64,000 nucleotides of DNA. Source: DASPKM01 sp963817075 (GTDB taxonomy: Bacteria > Bacteroidota > Bacteroidia > Chitinophagales > Chitinophagaceae). A program made the position numbers and the translations under genes. Below are positions 56,443 to 64,000 of the stretch, in pieces. A model generated the notes under the pieces. It saw nothing but the letters and a program-made list of their open reading frames with translations. It was not told the DNA's origin and searched no databases. Within the stretch, counting starts at the first letter, position 1. Each line of letters starts with the position of its first letter. The stretch spans positions 248,001-312,000 of the forward strand of contig CAWFMT010000005.1 in the NCBI GenBank assembly GCA_963817075.1, in the 5' to 3' direction.

Positions 56443-58884
56443 ATGATTAGGAATTACCTAAAGCTTGCCCTCAGGACTTTATGGAAACATAAATTGTTTT
56501 CCGCTATTAATATTCTTGGCCTGGCAATTGGAATCAGCGCTGCCCTAGTCATATACCTGATTGTTCATAATGAGATGAGCTATGAAAAATTTCATCAGGA
56601 CAAGGAAAGGATCTATCGCGTGGTTTCGAATATGCATTTCCCTGATCAGGAATTCAAGAATGCCGGAATACCTGGACCATTGGCGCCAGTCATGCGAGCT
56701 GAAATTCCAGGAATTGAACAATCATCTGTTTTCTGGACTCGAAGCCCGGAAAAAACAACGATCTCGGATAATGGAAAAGAGAAAAATTTCAAAAGACAAC
56801 CAGAAGTCATTTTTGCAGATGACCAATATTTCAAATTATTCAAATACCAGTGGCTTGCCGGATCATCAGAAACTGCGCTCTCTGAACCAAACAAGGTAGT
56901 CCTCACAGAAAGCAGAGCCAGAATCTACTTCCCCAGCACCGACGCAAGAGAATCTTTAGGAAAAACACTTCTTTATGAAGATTCCATCAGGGCAATCGTT
57001 TCAGGAGTTGTGAAGGATCTGGATGAGATCACACATTTTACATTCAAGGAATTCGTGTCATTAGCAACTGTCGAAAACAGATTAAAAAAAGAAAATAGCT
57101 GGGGCGATTGGGGAAGTCTGAGCTCATCATCGCAATTCTATATAAAATTGAAGGAGGGTGTCAACCCCAAAAAGATCGATGCGGCGCTTCCTGCTCTCCG
57201 TAAAAAACACAATAAGGAAAATGATTACATGGTCACGGATCATTTTCTTCAACCCCTCGCAGATATTCATTTTAACCAGGATTTTGACGTATTCGGACAA
57301 AGGCAGGGACACAAACCAACACTCTATGGTCTTCTTGCAGTTGCAGGTTTCTTATTATTGCTTGGCTGTATCAATTTCATCAACCTAACTACTGCACAAT
57401 CTTCAAGCCGTGCAAAGGAAATAGGCATCAGGAAGACAATGGGCAGTTCGCGATCTACACTCATCGTGCAATTTCTTATCGAAACAATTTTATTGACTTT
57501 AATTGCAACCTTGGTTTCTGTTCTATTAACTCCCTGGATCCTGAAAATATTTTCAGATTACATACCCGAAGGACTGCAATTCAGCTTAAGTGATCAACCG
57601 CACATTCTACTCTTCATAACCTTGCTCATCCTTGTAGTAAGCATGATCTCTGGACTCTATCCATCAATGGTGCTTTCAAAATATAAACCTGTTCTGGTCT
57701 TAAAGAATTTTGCCTATGCAAATTCATCGAAGAGCCGGAGGGTTTGGATCAGAAAAACCCTGATCGTGTCACAATTTATGATCGCACAATTCTTCATCAT
57801 TGCTACCATGATCGTTGGCAAACAAATCCAGTTTAGTCTGAACAAAGACCTGGGTTTCAGGAAAGATGCAATCATAAATTTCAGCGCTCCTTATAATCGC
57901 CAAAAACCAGATGGAAAACAATTTGTGCTGCAACAAAAGATCAAGGCTATTCCTGAAATAGAACAATTGAGCCTTGCAGGCCCACCTCCAGCTTCATCTA
58001 ACGTGAGCGTGCAAACAATGAAATTCAACAAGGATGGAAAGGAGATTGAAACTACCGTAGAGATAAAATTTGCCGATACCAGTTATATCAATGTGTATAA
58101 TATGAAACTCGTTGCCGGCCGCAATCTGCAACAAAGCGATACAGTACGGGAATACCTGGTCAATGAAGCATATGCCCGATTCCTCGGGTTCCGGAATCCA
58201 GGTGACATTGTAGGAAAATCCATGTTGCATGGTGAGGGTAATACACCCATCGTAGGTGTACTTGCAGATATAAATAGTAAGTCTCTCCATGAAACAATTC
58301 AACCCCTGGCATACACTTCCATGGCAGAGAGGCATTTTTATTTCCATGTGGGACTGAGCAGAACCGGAACAAATACCGATAACTGGAAATCTACTTTGAA
58401 AAAGATTGAAGTCGCATGGAAAGAGGTTTATCCCGAAGAAACATTCAACTATACATTCTTTGATGATAGCATTGCCAGATTTTACAAAAAGGAGCAGGAC
58501 ACAGCAAGCCTGTTGAATTGGTGCACCGGGCTTTCGATATTCATCAGTTGTCTTGGTTTGCTTGGCCTGGCAATATACACAACCAACCAGCGAAGGAAAG
58601 AAATTGGAGTAAGGAAGGTATTAGGTGCAACAGTGGGTCAGATCGTTTCGCTGATATCCAAAGACTTTTTGAGTTTGGTCATCCTTGCATTTGTGATTGC
58701 TGCACCTATTGCATGGTGGGCAATGAACGACTGGTTGCAAAGTTTTGCATATCGGACAAATATCAGTTGGTGGATTTTTGTGCTGAGTGGATCGATGATG
58801 ATACTGATTGCGCTGGCCATTCTAAGCATTCAAACAATTCGTTCAGCAATGGCAAACCCTGTGAAATCCCTTAGAACTGAATAA
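56443..58884 (+). CDS. MacB/FtsX-type ABC permease 16
   Basis: An 813-residue permease, related to copy 4 through QSDTVREYLVNE in the second domain. The core motif there is GVLADINSKSLHE, so the K-D-F-H-F signature is lost. The first loop AKEIGIRKTMGS lies near residue 324 after CINFINLTTAQS; the second RKEIGVRKVLGAT is preceded by AIYTTNQR. The helix 4 exit is SGLYPSMVLSKYKPVLVLKN. Before helix 5 there is an extra basic segment (AYANSSKSRRVWIRKTLIV). It starts MIRNYLKLALRTLWKHKLFS, with Thr for Asn in R-N-L. Helix 8 is SWWIFVLSGSMMILIALAIL, Met-rich and unlike the Ala/Gly-rich version of other copies. Tail NPVKSLRTE. The following spacer, 53 bp, is the shortest. Confidence 0.92.
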   Translation: MIRNYLKLALRTLWKHKLFSAINILGLAIGISAALVIYLIVHNEMSYEKFHQDKERIYRVVSNMHFPDQEFKNAGIPGPLAPVMRAEIPGIEQSSVFWTRSPEKTTISDNGKEKNFKRQPEVIFADDQYFKLFKYQWLAGSSETALSEPNKVVLTESRARIYFPSTDARESLGKTLLYEDSIRAIVSGVVKDLDEITHFTFKEFVSLATVENRLKKENSWGDWGSLSSSSQFYIKLKEGVNPKKIDAALPALRKKHNKENDYMVTDHFLQPLADIHFNQDFDVFGQRQGHKPTLYGLLAVAGFLLLLGCINFINLTTAQSSSRAKEIGIRKTMGSSRSTLIVQFLIETILLTLIATLVSVLLTPWILKIFSDYIPEGLQFSLSDQPHILLFITLLILVVSMISGLYPSMVLSKYKPVLVLKNFAYANSSKSRRVWIRKTLIVSQFMIAQFFIIATMIVGKQIQFSLNKDLGFRKDAIINFSAPYNRQKPDGKQFVLQQKIKAIPEIEQLSLAGPPPASSNVSVQTMKFNKDGKEIETTVEIKFADTSYINVYNMKLVAGRNLQQSDTVREYLVNEAYARFLGFRNPGDIVGKSMLHGEGNTPIVGVLADINSKSLHETIQPLAYTSMAERHFYFHVGLSRTGTNTDNWKSTLKKIEVAWKEVYPEETFNYTFFDDSIARFYKKEQDTASLLNWCTGLSIFISCLGLLGLAIYTTNQRRKEIGVRKVLGATVGQIVSLISKDFLSLVILAFVIAAPIAWWAMNDWLQSFAYRTNISWWIFVLSGSMMILIALAILSIQTIRSAMANPVKSLRTE

Positions 58885-58937
58885 TTTGAAAATTAGGCAA
58901 TTTGAAAATTTGAAAATATCATCTTTAATTATTCCAC
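58885..58937. repeat. shortest spacer, tttgaaa type
   Basis: tttgaaaattaggcaatttg and aaaatttgaaaatatcatct. The inverted GC-rich element is absent. Confidence 0.5.
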
Positions 58938-61352
58938 ATGCTAAGAAATTATCTTAAGGTAGCGTATCGCTATTTGGTTCGCCATAAGGGCTATAGTATT
59001 ATCAATATACTTGGCCTGGCAGTCGGGATAACCTGTTGCGTATTGATAATGTTATTTGTGAGAAGCGAATTGAGTTATGATAAATTTCATTCTAAGTCTG
59101 ATCGTCTGTATCGGATGTGGGAACATGAGAAATACCAGGATCAGGATTTTATCAATTCAATCACGCCACTCAGGATGGCCGGCGCTCTTCAGAGCAATTA
59201 TCCTGAAGTGGAAGCAACCTGCAGAATCTATCCTTTTTATCCAATGGTAAAAATTTCGCAAAACACTTTTGCTGAAGAGGCAAGAATGGTGGATTCCACT
59301 TTTTTCCGCATGTTCGATTTTGAGCTTATAAGGGGTGATAGAAACAATCCATTTCCGAACAGCAATTCCATCGTGATCACGCCGCAAATAGCAAAAAAAT
59401 TCTTTGGCCAGGCTGATCCCATGGGAAAGAATGTTGAGTTGCAATTAGGTAATGAGAAATTACTCTTCACTGTTGCCGGCATTGTGAAGCCATCCCCAGA
59501 AGCATCAAGTATAAAATATAATATGCTGCTGCCTTATAGCAACAGCAAGTTTATTTTTAGTCCGAACGCACATCGTAGCTGGTTTACGATTTACAACGAA
59601 ACCTATATTTTAACAAAGGATAAGATCGATCCCAAAGTTTTGGAAGGAAAATTTCCCTCAATGATGAAGCAGGAATTGGGAGAGGATTATGTGGAAGGTG
59701 GTTTCTTAGTTCATATGCAACCCATTACTGACATTCATCTAAATACAGATGTCCCAGCCGGTATTGAACCAGTAAGCAATCCTAAATATTCATACATACT
59801 CGCAACAATCGGTCTCTTGTTGCTGTTGGTTGCCTGTATCAATTTCATTACTCTCTCCATTGGTCGTTCTGCAACCAGGGCAATGGAAGTAGGAGTAAGA
59901 AAAGCCTTAGGAGCTGAACGGACGCAATTGATCAGGCAATTCTGGGGTGAGGCCTTCTTACTTACGCTGATCTCTGTGATAATTGGATTAGCTATAGCAG
60001 CGCTCCTGGTCAAACCTTTTAATCAATTGATCAGTAGAAACCTCAGCATCCAATTTGATCCAACTTTCATTCTATTCTGTTTGTTGTTGATTGGACTTAT
60101 CGCATTGATCGCAGGAATGTATCCGGCCCTCATCCTATCGCGTTTCAATCCAGTCGAAGTTCTGAAGGGCAAGTTAAAAATGAAAAGTAACACAGGCTGG
60201 TTGCGTCAAAGCCTCATTGTAGGACAATTTGTGGCATCTATCGGAATGATCATCTGCACAATTGTTATTGGTGAGCAAATGGGATATCTCAAGACCAAAG
60301 ATCTCGGCTATAATAAACAACAATTGGTCATTGTGCCTACAAATAAGAGCAGAGCAGAAGGTTATCCTCTTGCTGAATTATACAGGACGGAATTGTTGAC
60401 GCATCCGCAGGTAGCCGACGTTGCGATTTCACTCTACACTTTTGCCCAGGATTCATGGGTTGAATTAGGTTTCACCGATGAGAAGAAAGTTTACAAGAGC
60501 ATGCAGTATAATACCATCGATGCAAATTTCATCAAGGCGATGGGACTTAGAATGGTTCAGGGAAGAAGTTTTCAGCCAAATAATCAGGGCGACCTTAATT
60601 CAGCGGCTGTAGTGAATGAAGCGTTTGTGAAAGAATTTGGTTTGAAAGATCCGATAGGAAAAAAACTACCTGGCAGATTTGATCAGCAGATTGTTGGTGT
60701 AGTGAAAGATTTCAATTTCCAGTCACTTCATAATAAGATCAGGCCGCTCATGTTGACCATGAAACCAGATTCTGTGTTTAGAAGAACGGAAAATATTAAT
60801 ATGAACGCTCCTGCCCGTCCCCGCCTGTCGGTGAGATTAAAAGGCGGATCCCTTTCAAACAATATCGAAGTTCTAAAAGCTGCATGGAAAAAGGTAGCTC
60901 CCAATCAGGATTTTGAATATGTATTCCTTGACGAATCCCTTGCTGCACAATATGAGCAGGAGAAGAGAACCAATACAATTGTAAAGCTTGCATCATCGAT
61001 CTCGATTTTTATCGCATGCATGGGTCTATTTGGACTTGCAACCCTGGCTGTTGTTAGAAGAACAAAAGAGATCGGCATACGAAAGGTGATGGGAGCAACA
61101 GTAGGAAATATTGTTGCACTTCTGTCGAAAGAATTTGTAAAGCTAATTATCATCGCAGCAGTTATAGCATTTCCATTGGCCTGGTGGTTCCTTAGCGATT
61201 GGCTAAAAGACTTCGCCTATCGTGTAAGCATCGGTTGGTGGGTATATGCCGCCGCAGCAGGAGTTTCTATACTGATTGCATTGGGAACAATTAGTTTTCA
61301 GGCAATCAAGGCAGCGCTTGCAAACCCGGTGAAAAGCTTAAGAACAGAGTGA
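58938..61352 (+). CDS. MacB/FtsX-type ABC permease 17
   Basis: An 804-residue permease. The helix 2 exit is CINFITLSIGRSAT, where the otherwise constant N-L-(S/T/A)-T-A is replaced by T-L-S-I-G. The first loop AMEVGVRKALGA (near residue 315) has Met for the basic residue. The second half reads CMGLFGLATLAVVRR and TKEIGIRKVMGAT, with Met twice where Leu is usual. It begins MLRNYLKVAYRYLVRHKGYS, with Tyr for Asn. The second domain has VQGRSFQPNNQGDLNSA in place of the acidic A-G-R-x-F-S segment, NEAFVKEFGLKDP, GVVKDFNFQSLHN, and then an extra stretch with three Pro/Arg turns (NMNAPARPRLSVRL). Helix 8 is GWWVYAAAAG. Tail NPVKSLRTE. Confidence 0.92.
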   Translation: MLRNYLKVAYRYLVRHKGYSIINILGLAVGITCCVLIMLFVRSELSYDKFHSKSDRLYRMWEHEKYQDQDFINSITPLRMAGALQSNYPEVEATCRIYPFYPMVKISQNTFAEEARMVDSTFFRMFDFELIRGDRNNPFPNSNSIVITPQIAKKFFGQADPMGKNVELQLGNEKLLFTVAGIVKPSPEASSIKYNMLLPYSNSKFIFSPNAHRSWFTIYNETYILTKDKIDPKVLEGKFPSMMKQELGEDYVEGGFLVHMQPITDIHLNTDVPAGIEPVSNPKYSYILATIGLLLLLVACINFITLSIGRSATRAMEVGVRKALGAERTQLIRQFWGEAFLLTLISVIIGLAIAALLVKPFNQLISRNLSIQFDPTFILFCLLLIGLIALIAGMYPALILSRFNPVEVLKGKLKMKSNTGWLRQSLIVGQFVASIGMIICTIVIGEQMGYLKTKDLGYNKQQLVIVPTNKSRAEGYPLAELYRTELLTHPQVADVAISLYTFAQDSWVELGFTDEKKVYKSMQYNTIDANFIKAMGLRMVQGRSFQPNNQGDLNSAAVVNEAFVKEFGLKDPIGKKLPGRFDQQIVGVVKDFNFQSLHNKIRPLMLTMKPDSVFRRTENINMNAPARPRLSVRLKGGSLSNNIEVLKAAWKKVAPNQDFEYVFLDESLAAQYEQEKRTNTIVKLASSISIFIACMGLFGLATLAVVRRTKEIGIRKVMGATVGNIVALLSKEFVKLIIIAAVIAFPLAWWFLSDWLKDFAYRVSIGWWVYAAAAGVSILIALGTISFQAIKAALANPVKSLRTE

Positions 61353-61454
61353 AGAAAGTTCGAGAGTTTGAATGTTTGAGAGTTTGAATGTTTGAAAATA
61401 TTTAGACTACTGATTTTACATTTTTGCATTTTACATTTTTAATTCTTCATAGCC
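61353..61454. repeat. AT-rich spacer after permease 17
   Basis: gttcgagagtttgaatgttt repeated twice, then attttacatttttgcatttt and acatttttaattctt. Same type as after copies 7, 14, 15 and 18. Confidence 0.6.
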
Positions 61455-63890
61455 ATGTTTACAAACTATCTGAAAATTGCCTTCCGCAGCATCAGGAAAA
61501 ACAAGATCTATTCCTTCATCAATATTTTTGGATTGGCTGTTGGATTGACTTGCTTTTTGCTTATCTCACTTTATATTTTCGACGAGCTGACCTATGATTC
61601 ATTCCATAAGAAGGCCGATTCCATTTACAGATTAGTGGAGACCAAGACCTCAGTAGAGGGTAAAGAATCCAAGGTAATATCGGTTGCATACAATCTTTCC
61701 AAGAGGGGTGAAAAGGAAATTCCTGAGATCAAACTTTCCACGCGCTTTAGTGCACTTGGTCGCTCAAATATTTCCAACGATGAAAACACAAAGGTGTTCT
61801 ATGAAACCTATTTTATAGGTGATGAAACATTCCTTAAGGTTTTTGATTTTCCAATGCTCGCAGGGGATAGGAATTCTGCATTGAGTCAGCCCTTTTCTGT
61901 GGCAATTACAGATGAAACAGCGATCAAAATCTTTGGTCATAAGAACGTAATTGGAAAAACGATCAATACTGACAGAGATACCATCCCTTACAAGATCACT
62001 GCAGTTGTAGAAGTTCCAAATAATTCACATCTTAAGTTCAATCTCTTATTTTCAGAAGCATCCCTATATTCCTCTCAGCGGTTCATGGACTTCCTTAGTA
62101 ACGATTGGAGTTCAAATACCTTCGTTACATACCTTTTCCTACCTAATCAACAACCTTATCAAACTGCTACAAAAATTGGCCAACTCGCTCTTGCGAACAG
62201 AAAGGACGACAAACCAGTCAAGAGCAGCTTCTATTTACAACCTCTCAAGGATATCCATTTCCATTCCCAGGGCATGGAAGGAGATTTTGGAAGTCAGGGA
62301 AATTTGATGCACATGTATGTTTTTGGGATAGTCGCACTTTTTGTCCTATTGATTGCCTGCATTAACTACATGAATTTAACTACAGCACGTTATTCGGGGA
62401 GATCAAAAGAAATTGCAATTCGCAAAGTAGCGGGAGCAGAACAAAAAAATCTGATAAGTCAATTCCTATCAGAGTCATTACTTGTTACTTTAATTTCTCT
62501 GATTCTTGCATTGATCACAGTGAATCTTGTCCTTCCGGCCTTCAATGCTTTTACTGAAAAGAATTTGTCGTTGGGAATGAATACTGATTACCGCATTTGG
62601 ATTGGTATTGTGATCATTTCTATAATCGCCGGTTTGGTCTCCGGTATATATCCTGCATTTTTCCAGGCAAGGCTCAAGCCTTATTTGCTGCTCAAAAATA
62701 AAATCACTACCAGTAAGGGTCAATTATCAATTCGCAAAGGATTGGTTGTATTCCAGTTTTCCCTGTCGATCATCATGATTGTCGCAACCGTTGTAGTTTA
62801 TCAGCAGTTGAGATATGTTGACACCAAGGATATGGGTTTTAATAAGGAACAGTTACTGGTGGTTGATATCAATAGCGGCTATGTGAGAAGGTCCGCAGAA
62901 ACTATCAAATCTGAATACTCAAAGCTCGCGGGTGTTCAAAGTGTGAGCGTTACTTCAAGAGTTCCGGGTGAGTGGAAGGTCATGCCTAAGGTTAAAGTTC
63001 GCGGATCAAATAATGCAGGACAGGAAGGTGAAGACATGTATTATATAGGAGTTGATAACAAGTTTTTTGAGACATTCCAGATCAAGCTGGTGGCTGGAAG
63101 AAATTTTACAGCTTCAGTGGCAGATTCAACTGCAATTGTGCTCAATGAGACAGCAGCAAAGATTTTGGGGATTACTTCGCCTTCAGAGCAATTGATAGAG
63201 ATCCCAAGTGTTCAGTTCAGTGGCAATGCATCTGTACTTTCAGAACCTTTCAAGGCAAGGGTGATCGGCATCGTGAAAGATTTTAATTTCCAGTCGCTAC
63301 GGGAGCGCATCTCTCCTATGGTTATTGCCTGGCAGAGAAACCCTATTCATAACATTGATTATTTCGTTGCAAGAATAAATACAGGAAATGTTCCGCACTT
63401 GCTAAGCCAGATGGAATCTGTTCTTACTAAGATCGACGCCGCCCATCTTTTTGAATTCAACTTTTTGGATAAGCAATGGGAAATATTCTACAGGGAAGAT
63501 CAAAAACGACAAGTGATATTCATGGGGGTAGCGCTAATGACGATCCTTATCGCCTGCCTGGGCTTATTTGGTCTTGCCACATATGCAGCAGCACAAAGGA
63601 TCAAGGAAATTGGTATCAGAAAAGTTCTGGGTGCCAGTGTTAGCAGCATCGTATCCATGTTATCAAAAGATTTTCTCAAACTGGTGGTGGTTGCCTCTGT
63701 GATAGCTTTCCCGATTTCATGGTGGGCAATGAATAATTGGCTGGAAGATTTCGCCTATCGCGTTACTATAGAATGGTGGGTATTTGCTCTTGCAGGATTC
63801 ATTGCATTATTGATTGCATGGGTAACCGTAGGATTCCAGGCAATCAAGGCGGCCTGGAGAAACCCGGTGAAGAGCTTGAGGACGGAATGA
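61455..63890 (+). CDS. MacB/FtsX-type ABC permease 18
   Basis: An 811-residue permease. The first loop SKEIAIRKVAGA (near residue 317) has Ala for the conserved Gly, like copy 8, and follows CINYMNLTTARYSG. The helix 4 exit is SGIYPAFFQARLKPYLLLKN, without the S-S-F-x-P turn. The second domain has VAGRNFTASVADSTA, NETAAKILGITSPSEQ, and an insertion rich in Ser/Pro (IPSVQFSGNASVLSEP) before GIVKDFNFQSLRE. LDKQWEIFYREDQK replaces the L-D-E-x-F segment. Second loop IKEIGIRKVLGAS. Just before the tail, KAAWRNPVKSLRTE has Trp-Arg where others have Ala or Ser/Thr residues. The gene is complete and ends 80 bp before the next start. Confidence 0.93.
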   Translation: MFTNYLKIAFRSIRKNKIYSFINIFGLAVGLTCFLLISLYIFDELTYDSFHKKADSIYRLVETKTSVEGKESKVISVAYNLSKRGEKEIPEIKLSTRFSALGRSNISNDENTKVFYETYFIGDETFLKVFDFPMLAGDRNSALSQPFSVAITDETAIKIFGHKNVIGKTINTDRDTIPYKITAVVEVPNNSHLKFNLLFSEASLYSSQRFMDFLSNDWSSNTFVTYLFLPNQQPYQTATKIGQLALANRKDDKPVKSSFYLQPLKDIHFHSQGMEGDFGSQGNLMHMYVFGIVALFVLLIACINYMNLTTARYSGRSKEIAIRKVAGAEQKNLISQFLSESLLVTLISLILALITVNLVLPAFNAFTEKNLSLGMNTDYRIWIGIVIISIIAGLVSGIYPAFFQARLKPYLLLKNKITTSKGQLSIRKGLVVFQFSLSIIMIVATVVVYQQLRYVDTKDMGFNKEQLLVVDINSGYVRRSAETIKSEYSKLAGVQSVSVTSRVPGEWKVMPKVKVRGSNNAGQEGEDMYYIGVDNKFFETFQIKLVAGRNFTASVADSTAIVLNETAAKILGITSPSEQLIEIPSVQFSGNASVLSEPFKARVIGIVKDFNFQSLRERISPMVIAWQRNPIHNIDYFVARINTGNVPHLLSQMESVLTKIDAAHLFEFNFLDKQWEIFYREDQKRQVIFMGVALMTILIACLGLFGLATYAAAQRIKEIGIRKVLGASVSSIVSMLSKDFLKLVVVASVIAFPISWWAMNNWLEDFAYRVTIEWWVFALAGFIALLIAWVTVGFQAIKAAWRNPVKSLRTE

Positions 63891-63970
63891 GTTTGAAAGT
63901 TTGAGTGTTTGAGTGTTATAAGAGTATTGATTTTACATTTTTCATTTTGCATTCTTAAATCTTAATAGCC
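63891..63970. repeat. AT-rich spacer after permease 18
   Basis: gtttgaaagtttgagtgttt and gagtgttataagag, then attttacatttttcattttg and cattcttaaatctt before the ATG. It resembles 61353-61454. Confidence 0.6.
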
Positions 63971-64000
63971 ATGTTCAAAAATTATATAACCATCGCCTGG
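63971..64000 (+). CDS. start of permease 19, cut by the window edge
   Basis: ATG at 63971 followed by nine more codons gives MFKNYITIAW. This matches the basic amphipathic start of the other permeases (M-x-(R/K)-N-Y/F-x-K/T-x-A-W, for example MFRNYLKTAW in copy 14). With the preceding spacer of the same type, it shows the array continues past the right edge. Thirty bases are too few to say more. Confidence 0.75.
   Translation, partial: MFKNYITIAW

Noticed and set aside
18655..63890. Possible assembly artefact or simple recent tandem duplication of one gene
   Set aside because: The 18 proteins differ throughout their periplasmic domains and have distinct lengths and motifs. Only some spacers and short gene ends are nearly identical, so the genes themselves are real and mostly old.

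Overview
The window comes from a Bacteroidota chromosome, probably Cytophagales or a related group; that placement is inference. The evidence is a type B type IX secretion (T9SS) C-terminal domain with PKD repeats, OmpA proteins with thrombospondin type 3 repeats, a PD40/OmpA protein, moderately AT-rich DNA, weak ribosome binding sites, and intergenic DNA full of short dispersed repeats.

Layout. Positions 1-6.9 kb hold the end of a DUF6624-type gene, a large secreted PKD/T9SS protein, and two OmpA-family cell-envelope proteins on the minus strand. Positions 6.9-8.7 kb are non-coding and dominated by six tandem copies of a 213-bp unit. Positions 8.7-12.9 kb carry small export and metabolic genes: a propeller-like secreted protein, an Ig-like lipoprotein, a Tat-exported TIM-barrel protein, a small membrane protein and two small hypothetical proteins. 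Positions 12.9-16.0 kb carry a histidine kinase and a sigma-54-activating response regulator on the minus strand. A 357-bp divergent region follows, with candidate regulator dyads, a near-consensus sigma-54 element and a terminator-like hairpin. It leads into a plus-strand cluster: a HlyD/MacA-type adaptor, a tiny exported peptide, one MacB/LolD-type ABC ATPase, then 18 complete ABC permeases of about 800 residues (18655-63890) and the first ten codons of a nineteenth at the right edge.

The permease array is the outstanding feature. It has at least 19 tandem, same-strand, intact but strongly diverged MacB/FtsX permeases, and only one ATPase and one adaptor are visible. Each permease is a fused double unit: four membrane segments plus one periplasmic domain, twice. 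All 18 complete copies end in NPVKS[LM]R[TSN]E. The second ATPase-coupling segment is nearly invariant, while the first varies. Spacers of 53-164 bp are mosaics of a few dispersed repeat families, and two spacer pairs are nearly identical, which points to recent duplication or conversion. The working model is one ATPase and one adaptor serving many interchangeable permeases with different periplasmic heads, controlled by the adjacent two-component system. No outer-membrane TolC partner is visible; it may lie beyond the right edge.
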